Positions 5,637 to 5,799 of a stretch of 5,799 nucleotides of DNA are shown here, in pieces; position 1 is the stretch's first letter, and every line of letters begins with the position of its first letter. The position numbers and the translations under genes were made by a program. The stretch covers positions 1 through 5,799 of the forward strand of contig JAHHLP010000477.1 in NCBI GenBank assembly GCA_018679295.1, written 5' to 3'. Under the pieces are notes generated by a model that saw only the letters and a list, made by a program, of their open reading frames with translations, searched no databases and was not told where the DNA came from. The stretch comes from Rhodothermia bacterium (GTDB taxonomy: Bacteria; Bacteroidota; Rhodothermia; Rhodothermales; JABDKH01).

Positions 5637-5799
5637 TCACTGCCGCAACACGACTAACTTCTTACTCTCCTTCCTTGTCGTCCCGTCTTCCTGGTTCGCC
5701 TCCATCCGAAGCACATAAAGTCCTGATGGGAGCGCACCGCCATAGAAAGAGACGGTGTGACTTCCCTCGATCATAGACTCGTCCAGCAGGGTCACGATC
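5637..5799 (-). CDS. T9SS-exported protein, C-terminal sorting domain (5' end outside window)
   Basis: On the minus strand the frame is open from the right edge (first full codon 5798-5796) to a TGA at 5639-5637, giving 53 visible residues. They read IVTLLDESMIEGSHTVSF, then ALPSGLYVLRMEA, then KESKKLVVLRQ at the end. This is the layout of the type IX secretion C-terminal sorting domain: a beta strand, Gly-x-His/Tyr-x-Val-x-Phe, LPSG-hydrophobic-Tyr-x-x-Arg, then a basic stretch and a final hydrophobic strand. In known systems this domain guides the protein through the outer membrane, where it is released or anchored after cleavage. The rest of the protein is outside the window, so the cargo is unknown. 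It converges on the enolase-family gene with a 46-bp gap (5591-5636) in which I see no terminator. A FlgD-like Ig domain is a related possibility, but a position at the extreme C-terminus favours a sorting domain. Confidence 0.78.
   Translation of the reverse strand, partial: IVTLLDESMIEGSHTVSFYGGALPSGLYVLRMEANQEDGTTRKESKKLVVLRQ

Noticed and set aside
1..5799. CRISPR array, insertion sequence or transposase
   Set aside because: No regularly spaced repeats, terminal inverted repeats or transposase-like sequence were seen.

Overview
The window looks like chromosomal DNA from a moderately GC-rich member of the Bacteroidota/Rhodothermota side of the FCB group. The best clue is a minus-strand fragment at the right edge (5637-5799) that reads as a type IX secretion (T9SS) C-terminal sorting domain. 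A kinase fused to TolB-like and TPR regions fits that group but is also common in Acidobacteriota and Gemmatimonadota, so the taxonomic call is an inference.

Layout, left to right. (1) The 3' end of a plus-strand TPR protein (1-691). (2) A 316-bp gene-free stretch (692-1007) with several dyads, a thrice-repeated 8-mer and only weak promoter or terminator candidates. (3) A large soluble Ser/Thr protein kinase (1008-3509): kinase, TolB-like domain, then TPRs, with no membrane segment. (4) A 74-residue, very acidic protein ending in a lone cysteine (3577-3801), with the best ribosome binding site in the window. (5) A 187-residue SRPBCC-like protein of unknown function (3862-4425). (6) A mandelate racemase/muconate lactonizing-type enolase-superfamily gene resembling cis-3-hydroxy-L-proline dehydratase (4487-5590), cut by an in-frame TAG at 5360-5362. 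(7) The convergent T9SS-exported protein tail.

Items 3 to 6 are co-directional with gaps of 67, 60 and 61 bp, so they could be one transcription unit, although no shared pathway is evident. The kinase-small protein-SRPBCC trio is the most likely place for something undescribed: a cytosolic sensor kinase beside a small acidic protein that could be its substrate or partner. An 11-bp direct repeat (GTAAGACAAAG) just ahead of both downstream genes ties them together at sequence level. The enolase-family gene looks like an unrelated catabolic gene that has recently been broken, or that carries a base error. The amber codon sits where this family normally has Glu, and the frame stays intact and family-like for 75 more codons.
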